The notes: generated by a model from the letters alone, not told the origin. A stretch of DNA of 64,000 bases from Cupriavidus sp. (GCA_031180665.1 JAPSLP010000017.1:42922-106921), one strand, 5' to 3'. Shown: positions 16,996-26,766, numbered from the stretch's first letter. Numbers and translations are program-made.

Positions 16996-18078
16996 TTACA
17001 CGCCCAGCCGCTGCGCGATCGCCTCGGCCAGCCGCGCCAGCGTCAGCGGCGCGCAGCCCTCGGCGTTGTTGCTGACGATCAGATAGGCCGGCTGCCCGGC
17101 CTGCAGCGTGCGCACGGCCAGGTCGGCCGCGGCTGCCAGCGTCTGCGGATCGGGCGCCCGCAGCCGGTCGAACGGCTCGAAGGCCGCCTCGGCCTGATCG
17201 TAGCCATAGCCTTGATGCAGCAGCCAGCGCAGCACCAGCGGCCCGGGCTCGCCCTCGTCGCGCAGCGCCTGCGCCGCAGCCTGGCGGGCCAGCGGCGGCA
17301 TGCGGTCGCGCGCGGCGCAGCCGAAGCGCACGCCATGCGCGCGCAGCAGCTTGATGAAGCGCGGCGTCAGCAGTTCGGGGTCGCGCAGCTCCACCGCATA
17401 GCAGGCGTTGGGCGTCTGCGCCGGATCGAGCGTGGGCAGCGCCGACAGGAAGGCGTCGAGCCGCGCCAGAAAGCCTGCGGCATCGGCCGCCATCGCGCGC
17501 AGCGGCGACAGCTGGAACAGCAGCGGCCCGCATTTGGCGCCGAGCCCGGCGGTGGCCGGCACGATGAAATCCCGGGCGGCGATCTCCACGTCGAGAAACG
17601 CCGCATTGGCCAGCCGGCCGGCGCCATTGCTGGCGCGCAGCCACGGATCGCAGACGCTGGCGGGCGCCTTGACCAGGAAGCGGAAATCGTCGGGCACCTG
17701 CGCCGCATAGGCCAGATAGTCGGCCAGCGGAATCGGCGCGTAGAAGCCGCGGTCCACGCCGGCCGCGCGCAGCAGCGGATGGCCGGCGTAGGCGCTCAGT
17801 CCCTTGCGCGACAGCAGGCTGTCGCTGTAGTCGCCGTCGTAGACCAGGCCTTTCCAGCCGGGGTAGGACCAGGTCGAGGTGCCGAGATACAGGTGGGCGG
17901 GAAGCCGGGCGGCCAGCGCCGCCAGTTCCGGGCAGGCGGCCACGGGCTGGACGGTCTTGCCGCGCCGGACAGGCTGGGTGGCCGCTGCCAGCGCGGCCGC
18001 CGCCGCGGGTTTGGCGGCAGAAACGATGCGACCCGATGCCGTCTCGGACACCGGGTCGCCGAACAGATCTTCGGTCAA
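16996..18078 (-). CDS. DUF72 (YecE-like) family protein
   Basis: The 360-residue protein has the DUF72 TIM-barrel marks LYLGTSTWSYPGWKG, FRFLVKAPASVCDP, GPLLFQLSP, CYAVELRDPE and YLIVSNNAEGCAP. The biochemical role of the family is not established. The start appears to be TTG (18078), because the conserved opening TEDLFGDP begins there and no ATG is available nearby. It lies 42 bases downstream of cfa on the same strand and is probably co-transcribed. Confidence 0.88.
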   Translation of the reverse strand: MTEDLFGDPVSETASGRIVSAAKPAAAAALAAATQPVRRGKTVQPVAACPELAALAARLPAHLYLGTSTWSYPGWKGLVYDGDYSDSLLSRKGLSAYAGHPLLRAAGVDRGFYAPIPLADYLAYAAQVPDDFRFLVKAPASVCDPWLRASNGAGRLANAAFLDVEIAARDFIVPATAGLGAKCGPLLFQLSPLRAMAADAAGFLARLDAFLSALPTLDPAQTPNACYAVELRDPELLTPRFIKLLRAHGVRFGCAARDRMPPLARQAAAQALRDEGEPGPLVLRWLLHQGYGYDQAEAAFEPFDRLRAPDPQTLAAAADLAVRTLQAGQPAYLIVSNNAEGCAPLTLARLAEAIAQRLGV

Positions 18079-18120
18079 AGGGCTTCAGTCGAGCCGGATC
18101 GAGGCACAGTCAAACCAGCC

Positions 18121-19353
18121 TCAATCGAGCGTCTTGTCGTAGATGTAATGGCGCGACCAGGGCAGCGTGCTCGACGGTTGGGTGGCCTTGTGGCAGACCA
18201 CCTGGTAGATCGACATCTTCTCGCTGTCGAAGGCCTGCGCGCAGCCGGCCAGATAGACGCGCCAGATGCGGTATTTCTTCTCGCCCACCATCGCGCGGAT
18301 GGTCTCGCCGTGCGTCTCGAAGTTATCGGCCCAATGCCGCAGCGTCTGCGCATAGTGCCGGCGCAGCAGCTCGACGTCGTAGGCCTCCAGGCCGCCCTTG
18401 GCCAGCGTATTGAGCACCATGCTGATATGCGGCAGCTCGCCCTGCGGGAACACGTAGCGGTCCATGAACTGCGCACCGTCCATCGGCACCTTGCCGCTGT
18501 CGGGATCGGGCGAGGTGATGCCGTGGTTCATCGCGATGCCGTCGTCGGCCAGCAGTTCGCGCATGCGGCTGAAGTACGTGACCAGGTTTTCCTTGCCGAC
18601 ATGCTCGAACATGCCGACGCTGGTGATGCGGTCGAACGTGCCGCCGACATCGCGATAGTCCTGCAGGCGGATCTCGATGCGGTCCGACAGCCCGGCCTGC
18701 TTGACGCGCTCGGTGGCCAGCGCGAACTGGTTCTCCGACAGCGTGATCCCTACACAGCGCGCGCCGAACTTCTGCGCCGCGCGCAGCACCAGCGCGCCCC
18801 AGCCGCAGCCGATGTCGAGCAGCGTCTGCCCGGGCTGCAGGCGGATCTTCGTCAGGATGTGGTCGATTTTCTTCAGCTGCGCGGTGGCCAGGTCCTCGGT
18901 GCCGTGCTCGAAGTACGCACACGAGTAGACCATGTTCGGGTCCAGCCACAGCTTGTAGAAGTCGTTGGAGACGTCGTAGTGGTATTCGATCGACGCCTTG
19001 TCTTCCTGCTTGGTATGGGTGAAGCGTTGCGCGACGCGTGCCAGCGTGCTGCCGGCCAGCTGCGTGGTGGCGCGCGAGAAGCCGTAGCCGACCGCGATGA
19101 TGTCGGCGAGCTTGCCCTCCAGATCGATCTTCTGCTGGACGTAGGCCTCGCCCAGGTTGTCCAGCGTCGGCGTCAGCAGCAGCGGCAGCGCGCCGGCCTC
19201 GCGCACGGTCAGCGTGACCGCCGGCTGTTCGAAGTTGCCGAGCGCGTATTCGTGGCCATTCCAGAGCCGCAGCTTGACGGGCAGGTTGGCCTTGTCGCGC
19301 AGATCCGCGACCCAGCGCTCCAGTTGCGTGTCCAGTGCTTGCTTGAAAAACAT
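18121..19353 (-). CDS. cfa: Cyclopropane-fatty-acyl-phospholipid synthase family protein
   Basis: An AGGAGG lies upstream of the ATG at 19353; the open frame continues further up without a site. The 410-residue protein has a lipid-binding N-terminal domain (about 1-120), the active-site Cys145 in VYSCAYF and the SAM-binding loop LLDIGCGWGAL (about 178-188). It adds a methylene bridge to unsaturated membrane fatty acids, usually on entry to stationary phase or in acid. The family also contains mycolic-acid-like methyltransferases, but the length and motifs fit Cfa. Confidence 0.92.
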   Translation of the reverse strand: MFFKQALDTQLERWVADLRDKANLPVKLRLWNGHEYALGNFEQPAVTLTVREAGALPLLLTPTLDNLGEAYVQQKIDLEGKLADIIAVGYGFSRATTQLAGSTLARVAQRFTHTKQEDKASIEYHYDVSNDFYKLWLDPNMVYSCAYFEHGTEDLATAQLKKIDHILTKIRLQPGQTLLDIGCGWGALVLRAAQKFGARCVGITLSENQFALATERVKQAGLSDRIEIRLQDYRDVGGTFDRITSVGMFEHVGKENLVTYFSRMRELLADDGIAMNHGITSPDPDSGKVPMDGAQFMDRYVFPQGELPHISMVLNTLAKGGLEAYDVELLRRHYAQTLRHWADNFETHGETIRAMVGEKKYRIWRVYLAGCAQAFDSEKMSIYQVVCHKATQPSSTLPWSRHYIYDKTLD

Positions 19354-19584
19354 GCGGCTTTCCTCCTGATGAATGGCGGCATATTTCCGAACGTACAGCG
19401 CTCGAACCAACAGCTGTGGGCGGCCTCGCTTTCCGATATATCAGATCGTGCCATACCCAACGCCAGAGCCCGCTACCCGGTGCGTCTGGCGTTTCACTTT
19501 ATACGCCAAACCGCGCCGGTGTGCAGTGCACGGCCTAGACCCCATATCATGCGCAGGGGCAAAACGGCGCCCCGGTCATGACGA

Positions 19585-20223
19585 TCACGGCGACAGGCGT
19601 GCGATGCGCCAGCTGCCGTCCGGCTGGCGCAGATAAGCGATGCGATCGTGCAGCCGCGACGGGCGGCCCTGCCAGAATTCGACGCGCGTCGGCGCCACGC
19701 GATAGCCGCCCCAGTGCGGCGGCCGCGGCGGATTCTCGCCGAAGCGCTGGCGGAACTCGGCTTCGCGCTGTTCCAGCAGCGCGCGGTCGCTCACTTCCTG
19801 GCTCTGCGCCGAGGCCCAGGCGCCGATGCGCGAGCCCAGCGGCCGCGAGGCAAAGTACGCATCGCTCTCGGCGTCGGTGACTTTCTCGACGACGCCTTCG
19901 ATGCGCACCTGCCGTTCGAGCTGCACCCAGTGGAACAGCAGCGCGGCGCGCGGATTGACCGCCAGGTCCAGTCCCTTGCGGCTCTCGTAATTGGTGAAGA
20001 AGGTCAAGCCGCGCTCGTCGATGCCCTTGAGCAGCACGATGCGGGCCGAGGGCTGGCCGCTGGCGTCGACCGTGGCCAGTGTCATCGCATTCGGCTCGGG
20101 CAGTTTGGCGGTCAGCGCCTCCTCGAACCAGCGTTCGAATTGCGCGATGGGTTGGGGCGCGACATCGGCTTCGGTCAGGGAACCGAGCACATAGGTACGA
20201 CGGAGATCGGCGAGTTGCGTCAT
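19585..20223 (-). CDS. pdxH: Pyridoxamine 5'-phosphate oxidase
   Basis: The 212-residue product shows the FMN split-barrel of Pdx[46 protein letters not shown] and the C-terminal [23 protein letters not shown] that binds PLP. It makes pyridoxal phosphate in the cytoplasm, the cofactor needed, for example, by kynureninase in this window. The ATG at 20223 matches the family start. Confidence 0.96.
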   Translation of the reverse strand: MTQLADLRRTYVLGSLTEADVAPQPIAQFERWFEEALTAKLPEPNAMTLATVDASGQPSARIVLLKGIDERGLTFFTNYESRKGLDLAVNPRAALLFHWVQLERQVRIEGVVEKVTDAESDAYFASRPLGSRIGAWASAQSQEVSDRALLEQREAEFRQRFGENPPRPPHWGGYRVAPTRVEFWQGRPSRLHDRIAYLRQPDGSWRIARLSP

Positions 20224-20400
20224 GGCGGGAAGGGCAGCGGCATGGCCGCGGAGGGGATGGCTGAAGATTGCTGAACGGGTCTCCGATAGCGTCGGCACAC
20301 CTGCTTGCACACGCTCGATATGCGGATCCGGATGCCTGGAGTATAGCGAAGGCATCCCGGCCCGCGGGCCGGCTCCGGCCGGGCGCCAACGGCGGAGGCC

Positions 20401-21594
20401 TCAGGCGGCGGGTGGCGGCAGCTTGCGCGTCTGTCCGCGCGAATAGAAGCCAGCCACGCCCATCGCGCCGGCCATGGACAAGAAGATCGGCAGCATGCCC
20501 AGCGCGGTGCCCACCACGCCGAAGGTCAGCGGCCATACCACCTGGCTGGTGTTCAGCACGGCCGAGCGCAGGCCCAGTGCTTCGCCGGCGCGGCCCGACG
20601 GCGACGCGCTATGCAGGATGTTCATCACGTTCGGCTGCGCGCTGCCCAGCGCCAGGCCCAGCACGAATGCCAGGCAGCACATCAGCCAGAAGGTCGAGAC
20701 GAAGGGGTAGAGCAGATACGCGATGCCGCCGACCAGCAGCGCGCCGCGGATGATCTTCCATTCGGACAGATGGCGCGTGACCAGCGGCATCGCGATGCGG
20801 ATCGCCAGCGTGGCAATGGCGAAGGCGCCGAGCACCCAGCCGATCGAGGAGGGCGACAGGCCGACGCGCGTGCCCTGGATCGGGATCAGGAAGGCATGCA
20901 GGTCCCAGGCGGCAGACAGCACTGCGCTGGCGATGAAGACCGCACGCAGCTCGGGCACCTGCAGCAGATCGAGCGCGGAGCCGCGACTGCCGTCGAGCGC
21001 TGCCTGGCGCGCCGCGCCGGCGCCCTGCGCGGGCAGGCGGTCGTGCACCAGCCGCAGGCCGATCTGCCCGATCAGCGCGACGCCGACCAGCAGCAGGAAG
21101 GCGGGCCGATAGCCGGCGTGCTCGATCACGTAGCCGACCACCACCGGGCCGAGCGTGCCCGACACCGACAGGCCCAGCGCATGCCAGGTGTAGTTGCGCA
21201 GGCGGGTCTCGTCGGTCGACAGCTGGCCGATCAGCAATTGCATCGCGACCTGGACCAGCATGAAGCCCACGCCGATCAGCGCGCACGAGGCATACAGCGC
21301 GGCGACGCTCGGCCAGATCGCCGGCAGCAGCGTGCCGGCCACCACCATCAGCGAGCCCGCGGTCATCGGCCGGCGTGGACCGATCTGGTCGATGCGGCGC
21401 CCGGCGCGGATCGCCAGCAGCATCGGCAGCAGCGCGTACAGCGACATCAGCAGGCCGAGCGTGATGGTCGAGGCCTTCAGCGAAATGGCGAACAGGGAAA
21501 CGACGACGCGGCTGGCGTTGAACGCCACGTGGTTGCACACCGTCAGCGCGATCAGAACACTGATCGGCATGGCGGCGGCGGGATACGGCGTCAT
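20401..21594 (-). CDS. MFS transporter
   Basis: This 397-residue protein has about twelve hydrophobic segments and the inter-helix loop RAGRRIDQIGPRRPM typical of major facilitator permeases. The direction and substrate are not evident; drug or metabolite export is typical for this size. The start at 21594 was chosen for the usual short N-terminus before the first helix (PISVLIALTVCNHVAFN). A 14-bp palindrome lies 187 bases upstream in the leader region. Confidence 0.88.
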   Translation of the reverse strand: MTPYPAAAMPISVLIALTVCNHVAFNASRVVVSLFAISLKASTITLGLLMSLYALLPMLLAIRAGRRIDQIGPRRPMTAGSLMVVAGTLLPAIWPSVAALYASCALIGVGFMLVQVAMQLLIGQLSTDETRLRNYTWHALGLSVSGTLGPVVVGYVIEHAGYRPAFLLLVGVALIGQIGLRLVHDRLPAQGAGAARQAALDGSRGSALDLLQVPELRAVFIASAVLSAAWDLHAFLIPIQGTRVGLSPSSIGWVLGAFAIATLAIRIAMPLVTRHLSEWKIIRGALLVGGIAYLLYPFVSTFWLMCCLAFVLGLALGSAQPNVMNILHSASPSGRAGEALGLRSAVLNTSQVVWPLTFGVVGTALGMLPIFLSMAGAMGVAGFYSRGQTRKLPPPAA

Positions 21595-21931
21595 TCGTGC
21601 AAGGACCGGAGCGGAGGGGGTGAAACGGCAGACCGGCAAGACCGGGGAAAGACGAACGGGGGGCGGCACGCGCCGCGCCCCGCAACAGGCCACGCCCTGA
21701 CGGGCGCCACCTGCAAATTGCCATCCGTTTACAGCGTGGTGTTGTGCATCGAGCCGCCGCTACCGCTGGGCGTCTCCATGTAAATGGCCATTTAATTATG
21801 GGACGCTTGTTGACAGCGCGCAACGATCTTTTAGGTTTTGGTGCACAGAAAGAGGGCGCGTGTCGGGAAGTGTTGCGCTGGAGCATCGGTGCCCGACGCA
21901 CCAGCGCGAAGGGTGTGCATCGAGCAGCGCG
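21595..21931. other. Intergenic region between the AsmA-like gene and the MFS gene
   Basis: Both flanking genes read leftwards. The right part (about 21840-21931) is GC-rich with no convincing gene. The middle (21720-21840) is richer in A and T and contains a perfect 14-bp palindrome, so it is the likely MFS promoter. Confidence 0.55.
21781..21794. promoter_or_regulatory. Perfect 14-bp palindrome TAAATGGCCATTTA upstream of the MFS gene
   Basis: All fourteen bases are self-complementary, in an AT-rich island 187 bases before the MFS start. It looks like an operator, but no regulator gene is adjacent, so the protein that binds it is unknown. Confidence 0.45.
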
Positions 21932-24241
21932 TCAGCCGCCCTGGTACATCGGCGTCCTGTTGGGTGCGGGCGACGGTGCGGCCGGCGCAGTTGGATTTTG
22001 GCGACGCGGCTCGGGCTCGTTGCGGCCCGTCGGCGCTTGGGCGGCCGGGCCCGAGGCCGGCGCGCGGCGATCGCGGTAGGTCTTGCCCGGCGGCGGCGCG
22101 GTCGGGCGCTTGCGCAGTTCCGCCAGCAGCTTGGCGCACTGGCTGTCCTCGGCCGGCGACAGATCGATCAGCGGCAGCACCGTGGCAACGGGCGCCAGCA
22201 GCGCCAGCGCCACCGCACCGCCGGCGCGCAGCGCCAGTACGCCGATGTCCGGGCTGACGCGCGGGTCCTTCAGCGTGCCGCCCACATACAGCGGCGAGCG
22301 CAGCGAGAACACGCGCATGCCCTTGGAGTCCGGATTGATGGTCAGCCCCAGGCGCTCGCTGGACAGGTCAACCACACCGCTGCCATTGATGGTCGCATCC
22401 TGCGTATCGATGACGAAGGTGCGGGCGCGCGCCATGCCGTTGGTGAAGGTGAAGTCGGCCACGCCGCAGTGGATCTGCACCGGCTTGTCGCCGAACAGCT
22501 TGGCGATGATCACGCTGCCGACGTTCAGCCCCATCGCCTCGAGGATGAACTTGCTGATGGTGCCGTTCTCGACCAGCAGCCGCGCCTCGCCGTTGGACGA
22601 GCCGAGCAGCGCCGCGACCGAATTGCCGGTGGCCGACAGCTTGGCCGCGCCGTTGATCTCGCCGATGCTGGCACGCATCGATTCGAGGTTGGGGAACAGC
22701 TGCTTGATCTTCAGATGGCGCGCCGTCATGTCGATGGTCGCCCCCATCGGCGTGCGCTTGCCATTGAGCTGCAAGGTCGAGGTCAGGGTGCCGCCGGCCA
22801 TGCCGAAGTTCAGCGGCTTCAGGTTCAGCACGCCGTCCTGCAGCACGATATGGGTCTGCAGGTTGTTGATCGGCAGATCGACGTCGCGGACGATGCGCTG
22901 GCCGGTGAAGCGCACGTCGGCGTCGATGTCGTCCCAGCGCTCCGTGCGGAACGGCGCCACCGGCAGCGCCTTGTCGGCCGGCTGCCGCACCGGGCTGCGC
23001 GCCGCGGCCTGGCCGGGCTTGGCGTCGGCGCCGATCAGAGGCGCCAGGTCCTCGAAGCGCAACTGCTTCGACACGAGCTCGCCGGCAAGCAGCGGGCGCG
23101 GATCGCGCTGCGTATAGGTCAGCGTGCCGCCCAGGTCGCTGCCGCCGACGCGGCCGGTGAAGTTCTGATAGCGGTAGACCGACGCGCCCTTGCGCAGCGT
23201 CGCCGTCAGGCGGCCGTTGGTGCGGTACGGCGGCGTTTCGGGCAGCACGACCCCGGTCAGCGGGTAGAGGTCGGCCATGCTTTCGCCGGACAGCTGCAGC
23301 ATCAGGTCCAGCGCCGCCAGCCGGGCCGGCTCGGTCAGCGTGCCCTCGATCTGCGCGCGGGTGCTGCCGACGCGCACATCGGCCTGCAGCGGGTAGGGCC
23401 GGCTGGCGTCGCGCAGGTTCAGCACCGCGCCGGCCTTGCCATTGGCGTTGATGGTGGCCTTGTTGTAATGGCCGATCGCGCGCCAGCGGATGCCGTAGAC
23501 CGGTTCGCCCTTGCTGTTGGCTGCGGCGGCGGAGGCGGCTGATGCCGAAGCGCCGGTGGCGGCGGAAACGCTGGCACCGCTGGCGGGTGCTGCCGAGGCG
23601 GCCGGCGCGGACGAGGGCGGGGACGATGGCGCGGACGATGGCGCAAGCGGTCCGTCGCGATCCTTGTCATACAGCGGGGCATCGCCGATGCTCTCGAGCG
23701 TCGCGCGCAGCTCGATCTTGCTGGCCGCATCGTTCAGCGCCAGATGGCCGCGCGTCAGCACCACCTCGCCGACTTCCAGGTGCCATTGCGATGGCTCCTT
23801 GTCTTCGCGGGTGGGGAAGGTCCAGTTGTTGCGCTTGTCGGCCAGCCGTTCGAGCGCGACCGAGGGGCCATCGATGGTGATGGACGGCAGCGAGATCTCG
23901 CGCGCCAGCAGCGGCAGGGGCCGCAGCAGGAACACCAGCTCGCGCGCGGTGGCCAGGTTGGGCTGCTGGGTCCAGTCCGGATTGCCGATCGTGATGTCGC
24001 GGGCGGACAGCCGCGGCCATGGCACCAGGCGCCGCAACCCGGTCTCGCCTTCGGGCCGGCGCCAGGTCAGCACCAGGTCGCCGTTGACGGCGAACGGCCG
24101 GCCGATGGCGTCGCTGACCTTCTCGTTGAGCCAGGGCTTGAGGCGGTTCCAGTCGAACAGCAGCACGAAGGCCACCACCGCCGCAATCAACACCAAGGGC
24201 GTCAACACAGTCCACAGCACGGCCTGGCGGCGCATCGACAT
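21932..24241 (-). CDS. AsmA family protein
   Basis: The ATG at 24241 has AGGAG upstream; the frame stays open another 100 codons without a start context. The 769-residue protein has one N-terminal membrane segment (VLTPLVLIAAVVAFVLLFDW) followed by a long periplasmic region. The AsmA N-terminal pattern (GRPFAVNGDLVLTWRRPEG, then SARDITIGNPDW) and the AsmA-like C-terminal domain (about 480-680, with KLSATGNSVAALLGSSNGEA) are present. A Pro/Ala/Ser-rich linker sits near 195-240, and the last 70 residues are disordered. AsmA-like proteins are proposed to bridge inner and outer membranes for phospholipid transport. Confidence 0.9.
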   Translation of the reverse strand: MSMRRQAVLWTVLTPLVLIAAVVAFVLLFDWNRLKPWLNEKVSDAIGRPFAVNGDLVLTWRRPEGETGLRRLVPWPRLSARDITIGNPDWTQQPNLATARELVFLLRPLPLLAREISLPSITIDGPSVALERLADKRNNWTFPTREDKEPSQWHLEVGEVVLTRGHLALNDAASKIELRATLESIGDAPLYDKDRDGPLAPSSAPSSPPSSAPAASAAPASGASVSAATGASASAASAAAANSKGEPVYGIRWRAIGHYNKATINANGKAGAVLNLRDASRPYPLQADVRVGSTRAQIEGTLTEPARLAALDLMLQLSGESMADLYPLTGVVLPETPPYRTNGRLTATLRKGASVYRYQNFTGRVGGSDLGGTLTYTQRDPRPLLAGELVSKQLRFEDLAPLIGADAKPGQAAARSPVRQPADKALPVAPFRTERWDDIDADVRFTGQRIVRDVDLPINNLQTHIVLQDGVLNLKPLNFGMAGGTLTSTLQLNGKRTPMGATIDMTARHLKIKQLFPNLESMRASIGEINGAAKLSATGNSVAALLGSSNGEARLLVENGTISKFILEAMGLNVGSVIIAKLFGDKPVQIHCGVADFTFTNGMARARTFVIDTQDATINGSGVVDLSSERLGLTINPDSKGMRVFSLRSPLYVGGTLKDPRVSPDIGVLALRAGGAVALALLAPVATVLPLIDLSPAEDSQCAKLLAELRKRPTAPPPGKTYRDRRAPASGPAAQAPTGRNEPEPRRQNPTAPAAPSPAPNRTPMYQGG

Positions 24242-24443
24242 GAGGGGCTCCTGGCCGGCGCACGCGCGAACCGGACCGGTGCGCTGGCGCGGCTGACGTA
24301 CCACGTTGCGGCTATTGTATAGTTGCGCGCCGGGCCCTCCTGTCGGCATGCGACTGACAATGATGCCCGCGCTTTTCGCATTTTTTGCCCGCCGCCGCCC
24401 CGGTATCTGCGGCAGGCGGGTCCAGCCGATGGTGAAGTCCTCG

Positions 24444-25412
24444 ATGGCCGACGACCCTAACGCAGACTCCCGGGCCGACTTCCGGGTCGATTCCCGGGCT
24501 GACTCCAGCCTCGACCCCCGGGTCGACTCCAGCCCCGACCGCAATGACGACCCCGCCGCCGCGCAGGCGCTGGCGGAACTGCCCGCCGCGCTGCCGCACG
24601 ACAGTGTCGAGGACGACGACTATCACCGCCGCTTCGGCGGCGTGGCCCGGCTCTACGGCGCCGGCGGGCTGGCCCGGCTGGAGGCGGCCAGCATCTGCGT
24701 GGTCGGCATCGGCGGGGTCGGCAGCTGGGCCGCCGAGGCGCTGGCCCGCAACGCGGTGGGGCGCATCACGCTGATCGACCTGGACCATATCGCCCCGTCC
24801 AATACCAACCGGCAGATCCATGCACTGGGCGACGAGTATGGCCGCGCCAAGGTCGAGGCGATGGCGCAGCGGCTGGTGCAGATCAACCCGCGCCTGCGGG
24901 TGCGGCCGGTCGACGATTTCGTGACGCCCGACAATGTCGAGGCACTGCTGGCGGGGCACGACTACGTCATCGACGCCATCGACGCCGTCAAGGTCAAGAT
25001 CGCGATGCTGGGCTGGGCCCGGCGTCAGCGGCTGCCGATCGTCACCTGCGGCGGCGCGGGCGGCCAGCTCGACCCGACCCGCGTGCGCGTCGCCGACCTG
25101 TCACGCACGATCCAGGACCCGCTGCTGGCCAAGGTCCGTGCCGGACTGCGCAAGCAATGGGGTTTGCCGCGCGACCCGAAGAAGCCGTTCGGCCTGCCGG
25201 CGGTGTATTCCGACGAGCCGTTGCGCTACCCCGAGCCCGAGCAGCAGGCCTGCGAGGTCGACGAGGCGCCCTTCGCCGACGCCGCCCATCCGGCGCGGCA
25301 AGGGCCGCAGGGGCTGGCCTGCGCGGGCTTCGGCTCGTCGGTGGCGGTCACCGCGGTGTTCGGCTTCGTCGCGGCATCGGTGGCGCTGGGGGCGATCGCG
25401 CAGCCGGACTGA
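24444..25412 (+). CDS. tcdA: tRNA threonylcarbamoyladenosine dehydratase
   Basis: The protein of about 322 residues has the ThiF/E1-like adenylation fold: VVGIGGVGSWAAEALARN, LIDLDHIAPSNTNRQIHALG and the family-specific DPTRVRVADLSRTIQDPLLAKVR. TcdA (CsdL/YgdL) cyclises t6A at position 37 of ANN-decoding tRNAs. GGTGAAG lies before the ATG at 24444; an ATG at 24429 is an alternative. The N-terminal 40 residues are a degenerate Asp/Ser/Arg repeat not found in the usual 270-residue family members. It is divergent from the AsmA-like gene. Confidence 0.92.
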   Translation: MADDPNADSRADFRVDSRADSSLDPRVDSSPDRNDDPAAAQALAELPAALPHDSVEDDDYHRRFGGVARLYGAGGLARLEAASICVVGIGGVGSWAAEALARNAVGRITLIDLDHIAPSNTNRQIHALGDEYGRAKVEAMAQRLVQINPRLRVRPVDDFVTPDNVEALLAGHDYVIDAIDAVKVKIAMLGWARRQRLPIVTCGGAGGQLDPTRVRVADLSRTIQDPLLAKVRAGLRKQWGLPRDPKKPFGLPAVYSDEPLRYPEPEQQACEVDEAPFADAAHPARQGPQGLACAGFGSSVAVTAVFGFVAASVALGAIAQPD

Positions 25413-25428
25413 GCGGCCCGGTTTTCTG

Positions 25429-25496
25429 TCGCCCCCTGCGAAAGCGGGGGCAGCGACTTCGGCAAGCCACGGGGTCCCCGCTTTCGCGGGGACGAC
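25429..25496. repeat. REP/BIME-like nested palindrome
   Basis: Two hairpin-forming halves (CCCCCTGCGAAAGCGGGGG and GTCCCCGCTTTCGCGGGGAC) lie in opposite orientation about 30 bases apart and are also complementary to each other, so the whole unit can fold as one long stem. It fills the gap between two convergent stops. Elements of this type are scattered through many proteobacterial intergenic regions. Confidence 0.75.
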
Positions 25497-25505
25497 AGCC
25501 GGTGG

Positions 25506-26084
25506 TCAGGTCCGCAGCGCCTCGAGCAGCCGCGCGAGCTCCGCCTCGCCGGGCGCGACGTTGTCGAAGTAGATCAGTTCGGGATACTCGGCCGGATCGG
25601 GCATGAAGCGCCGCTGCCGATAGTCTTCCCAGTGCGCCAGCTTGTAGGCATCGTTGGGATTGCCGCGCCGCACGATGCGCGCGTGCGCCTCGTCCTCGGG
25701 CAGATGGACCCAGACCACGCGCACCGTGGTGCCGGCCGGCAGCGCCAGCCATTGCGGGTCGCTGAGGCGATGCTCGCGGATCTCGCGGGACAGCGGGCCG
25801 ATCACGATGGCGCTGATGCCCAGGGCCAGGTTCTCGCGCGCGGTATCGAGCAGGCCCTGGTATTCCGGATCGCGCAAATGCTGCAGGTACAGCGGGCTGT
25901 CGCGGTCGTTCGGGTCGCCGGTCAGCGCGCCCATCGCGGCGGCGCTGTAGCGCCCGTACAGCGTGTCCTTGTCCAGCAGGCAGAACGGCTCGCCCGTGGC
26001 CTCCATCAGCGGGCCGATCAGCCGATGGGCCAGGGTGGTCTTGCCGGTGCCGGCATGTCCGCAGAAGAAAATCAGTCGTGGCAT
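25506..26084 (-). CDS. P-loop ATPase/kinase-like protein (AAA family, Zeta-toxin/shikimate-kinase-like)
   Basis: The 192-residue protein opens MPRLIFFCGHAGTGKTTLAHR, a Walker A loop at about residues 10-17. A D-x-D-like LLDKDTLYG follows, then VVWVHLPEDEAHARIVRRGNPND with a conserved Arg pair resembling the lid of small-molecule kinases. This is the layout of P-loop kinases that phosphorylate small substrates or sugars. No antitoxin-like partner is adjacent, so a toxin role is not supported. The substrate is unknown. Confidence 0.82.
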   Translation of the reverse strand: MPRLIFFCGHAGTGKTTLAHRLIGPLMEATGEPFCLLDKDTLYGRYSAAAMGALTGDPNDRDSPLYLQHLRDPEYQGLLDTARENLALGISAIVIGPLSREIREHRLSDPQWLALPAGTTVRVVWVHLPEDEAHARIVRRGNPNDAYKLAHWEDYRQRRFMPDPAEYPELIYFDNVAPGEAELARLLEALRT

Positions 26085-26235
26085 CGAAGGGGAGCGGGCG
26101 GGGAAGAAGAGGGGGAGAAGAGGCGAACAGGCAGGCAACCGGCGCAGAGCCAGCGCTCGCCCGGCGTGGGATTCGGTATCCTTGCGCGTATCCCTGTGCC
26201 TTCGGGCATTCCGCGCAGCATAACCGATCGCCTTC

Positions 26236-26733
26236 ATGACCGCTCCCGCGCCCGCTTCCGCTCCCACTTCCGCGTCCCCGGACCCGTCCCGGGCTCCCGC
26301 GGCCACGCCGCTCGAACTCGACAGCAGCGCGCTGCCGGCCGACCTGCATCTTGGCGAGCCCGTCACCGACCATACCCATGCGGAGTTCGTGCTGCTGCTG
26401 CAGGCCGCCGCGCGCGCCAGCGACGAGGGCTTTCTGGCCGCGCTCGACGAGTGGATCGACCACACCCGCTACCACTTCGGCATGGAGGAGGCGTGGATGG
26501 AGGCGATGAACTTCGGCCCGCGCCAATGCCATGCGGGCGAGCACCAACAGATGCTGGAGATCGTCGACAAGGTCCGCGCGAAGGTGGAGCAGGAGGGGGA
26601 CTTCGAGACCGGCCGCCGCTTGGTGGCGGAGCTGCCCGGCTGGTTCGCGCTGCACGTGCGCAAGCAGGACGCCGCGATGGTGGCCTACATGCAGCAGAAC
26701 GGTTTTACGCTGGTGGAGGGGCCGGCGGGGTGA
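26236..26733 (+). CDS. Bacteriohemerythrin
   Basis: The 165-residue protein begins with about 40 Pro/Ala/Ser-rich residues and then a hemerythrin domain. All seven expected di-iron ligands can be placed: His48, His80, Glu84, His99, His103, His140 and Asp145. Single-domain bacterial hemerythrins bind oxygen reversibly and are proposed to carry or sense it. The C-terminal ligand motif HVRKQD is slightly changed from the usual HIxxxD. It is divergent from the P-loop kinase gene and appears monocistronic. No clear ribosome-binding site was seen. Confidence 0.9.
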   Translation: MTAPAPASAPTSASPDPSRAPAATPLELDSSALPADLHLGEPVTDHTHAEFVLLLQAAARASDEGFLAALDEWIDHTRYHFGMEEAWMEAMNFGPRQCHAGEHQQMLEIVDKVRAKVEQEGDFETGRRLVAELPGWFALHVRKQDAAMVAYMQQNGFTLVEGPAG

Positions 26734-26766
26734 GTAAGGGGGCGGCCGCCTGCGCTTCGGAACCAC

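Noticed and set aside
25506..26084. Zeta-type toxin of a toxin-antitoxin pair
   Set aside because: The P-loop kinase fold allows it, but no small antitoxin-like gene precedes or follows, so a small-molecule kinase-like role is more likely.
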